Below, piece after piece: positions 21,852-22,440 of a DNA stretch of 22,440 nt. Numbering within the stretch: position 1 is the first letter of the stretch; each line of letters opens with the position of its first letter. Where the stretch lies: positions 1-22,440 of the forward strand of contig JADRCO010001114.1 of assembly GCA_021464525.1 (NCBI GenBank). Reading direction: 5' to 3'. Below the pieces are notes generated by a model, which searched no databases, was not told where the DNA came from, and saw only the letters and a list, made by a program, of their open reading frames with translations. Origin of the DNA: Rhizophagus sp. LPA8_4_AMF (Eukaryota > Glomeromycota > Glomeromycetes > Glomerales > Glomeraceae). The translations under genes were made by a program, and so were the position numbers.

Positions 21852-22124
21852 ACTAATATTAATAGCAAGAGCACTTAGATACGCTGCAGTTAGCCCTAAA
21901 TACCTTTACAAATCCCTACTGATGTAGGTTGGTCTGGGGTGGGTTTAAGGTGGCCCTATATTGGGTCACCCTAAATCTCTTGATCAAGTAAGGACTCGGC
22001 ATTGCTGGGTGAAAGCGTCTTTTATAGAAATTTTATCTCTTTTTTTAAATTGTTGTAATTTCTTTTGTACTCCTCCTCCTTTTACATAAAATAAATAAAA
22101 TAAATAAACTAATATTAATAGCAA
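21852..22124 (+). mobile_element. 239-bp non-LTR insertion (SINE or 5'-truncated LINE) with 17-bp target duplication
   Basis: The inserted unit is 21869-22107. It is flanked by exact copies of ACTAATATTAATAGCAA at 21852-21868 and 22108-22124. It begins GAGCACTTAGATACGCTGCA, has a GC-rich first half that contrasts sharply with the AT-rich host DNA, and ends in an A-rich tail of repeated TAAA/AATAA units. A long exact target duplication plus an A-rich tail is the mark of target-primed reverse transcription. No clear tRNA A and B boxes were found, and an internal T7 run near 22041 would stop RNA polymerase III. A LINE 3' end is therefore at least as likely as a classical SINE. Confidence 0.85.
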
Positions 22125-22440
22125 TCATTACTTTACCTTTTCTTAACATAATTCTTTTTTTCTTTATTTTTCTTATAAATTTTAAAAGAAATTAGTTTAT
22201 TAGTAAGTTTAATTTTAACAGTAACAGATGATACTTTAAAAAGATATCTTGAATTTTTTTTTATAATTTCTCCTATACTTTATCTAAAATAGTTAATAAC
22301 CCTATAAAAAAAATTTTTACTAAAATATATTTAAAATACACTTAAAATATATTTATATACTTTAAAATATACTAAAAATATACTGAAATGGCAAAATTAA
22401 GTATAATTTAATAATAATTTAATTACAATTTAAGTATATA
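22125..22440. other. AT-rich DNA at the right edge, no gene seen
   Basis: The last 316 bases are low-complexity A and T sequence with repeated AAAATATA-type words near 22320-22390. No open frame with protein-like composition or RNA gene was found. Confidence 0.5.

Noticed and set aside
21869-22040. GC-rich stretch as a 5S rRNA or tRNA gene
   Set aside because: GGTTGGTCTGGGGTGGGT slightly recalls 5S rRNA, but the order and remaining segments do not match. The exact flanking duplication and A-rich tail show an inserted retroelement.

Overview
The window looks like nuclear DNA of an AT-rich fungus, most likely an arbuscular mycorrhizal fungus (Glomeromycotina, Rhizophagus-like). This is inferred from the gene content. 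Intergenic DNA is extremely AT-rich, introns are short (65-103 nt), and the right half carries two members of the tyrosine-kinase-like/Sel1 kinase families that are hugely expanded in that group. No prokaryotic gene layout, rRNA, convincing tRNA or CRISPR array is visible. All gene models below were spliced by hand from GT-AG (once GC-AG) borders that keep the reading frame and restore conserved motifs.

Left part (1-6129, plus strand): a long AT-rich upstream region, then a six-exon gene for a paxillin-like LIM protein (577 aa; C2HC finger, low-complexity tail, LD-like helix, three LIM domains). About 500 bp further on is a seven-exon adenosine kinase gene (345 aa).

Middle (6700-10663, minus strand): a complete seven-exon gene for raptor (Kog1/Mip1), the TORC1 scaffold (1159 aa). 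It is convergent with adenosine kinase. Upstream of it lies about 2.8 kb of gene-poor DNA holding a 250-bp MITE flanked by TA dinucleotides, an unidentified coding-like patch (about 12543-12872, minus) and a 26-bp tandem repeat.

Right part (13506-19013, minus strand): two kinase-family genes in tandem. The downstream one (16150 to 13506) joins an MLKL/HeLo-like helical N-terminus, a kinase fold that has lost its key catalytic residues, and Sel1-like repeats; an in-frame TGA cuts off the last repeats. The upstream one (19013 to 17466) is an intact kinase of 487 aa with a CxxC-CxxC element. A pseudokinase with a putative membrane-active helical N-terminus beside an active kinase recalls the RIPK3/MLKL arrangement; that functional link is inference only.

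Far right (19014-22440): AT-rich DNA with small mobile-element insertions and scraps of old coding sequence. The best are a 202-bp hAT-type MITE with an 8-bp target duplication and a 239-bp SINE or LINE-tail insertion with a 17-bp target duplication.

The housekeeping genes (LIM/paxillin, adenosine kinase, raptor) are not obviously connected beyond being conserved single-type eukaryotic genes; the kinases and small transposons form the accessory part of the window.
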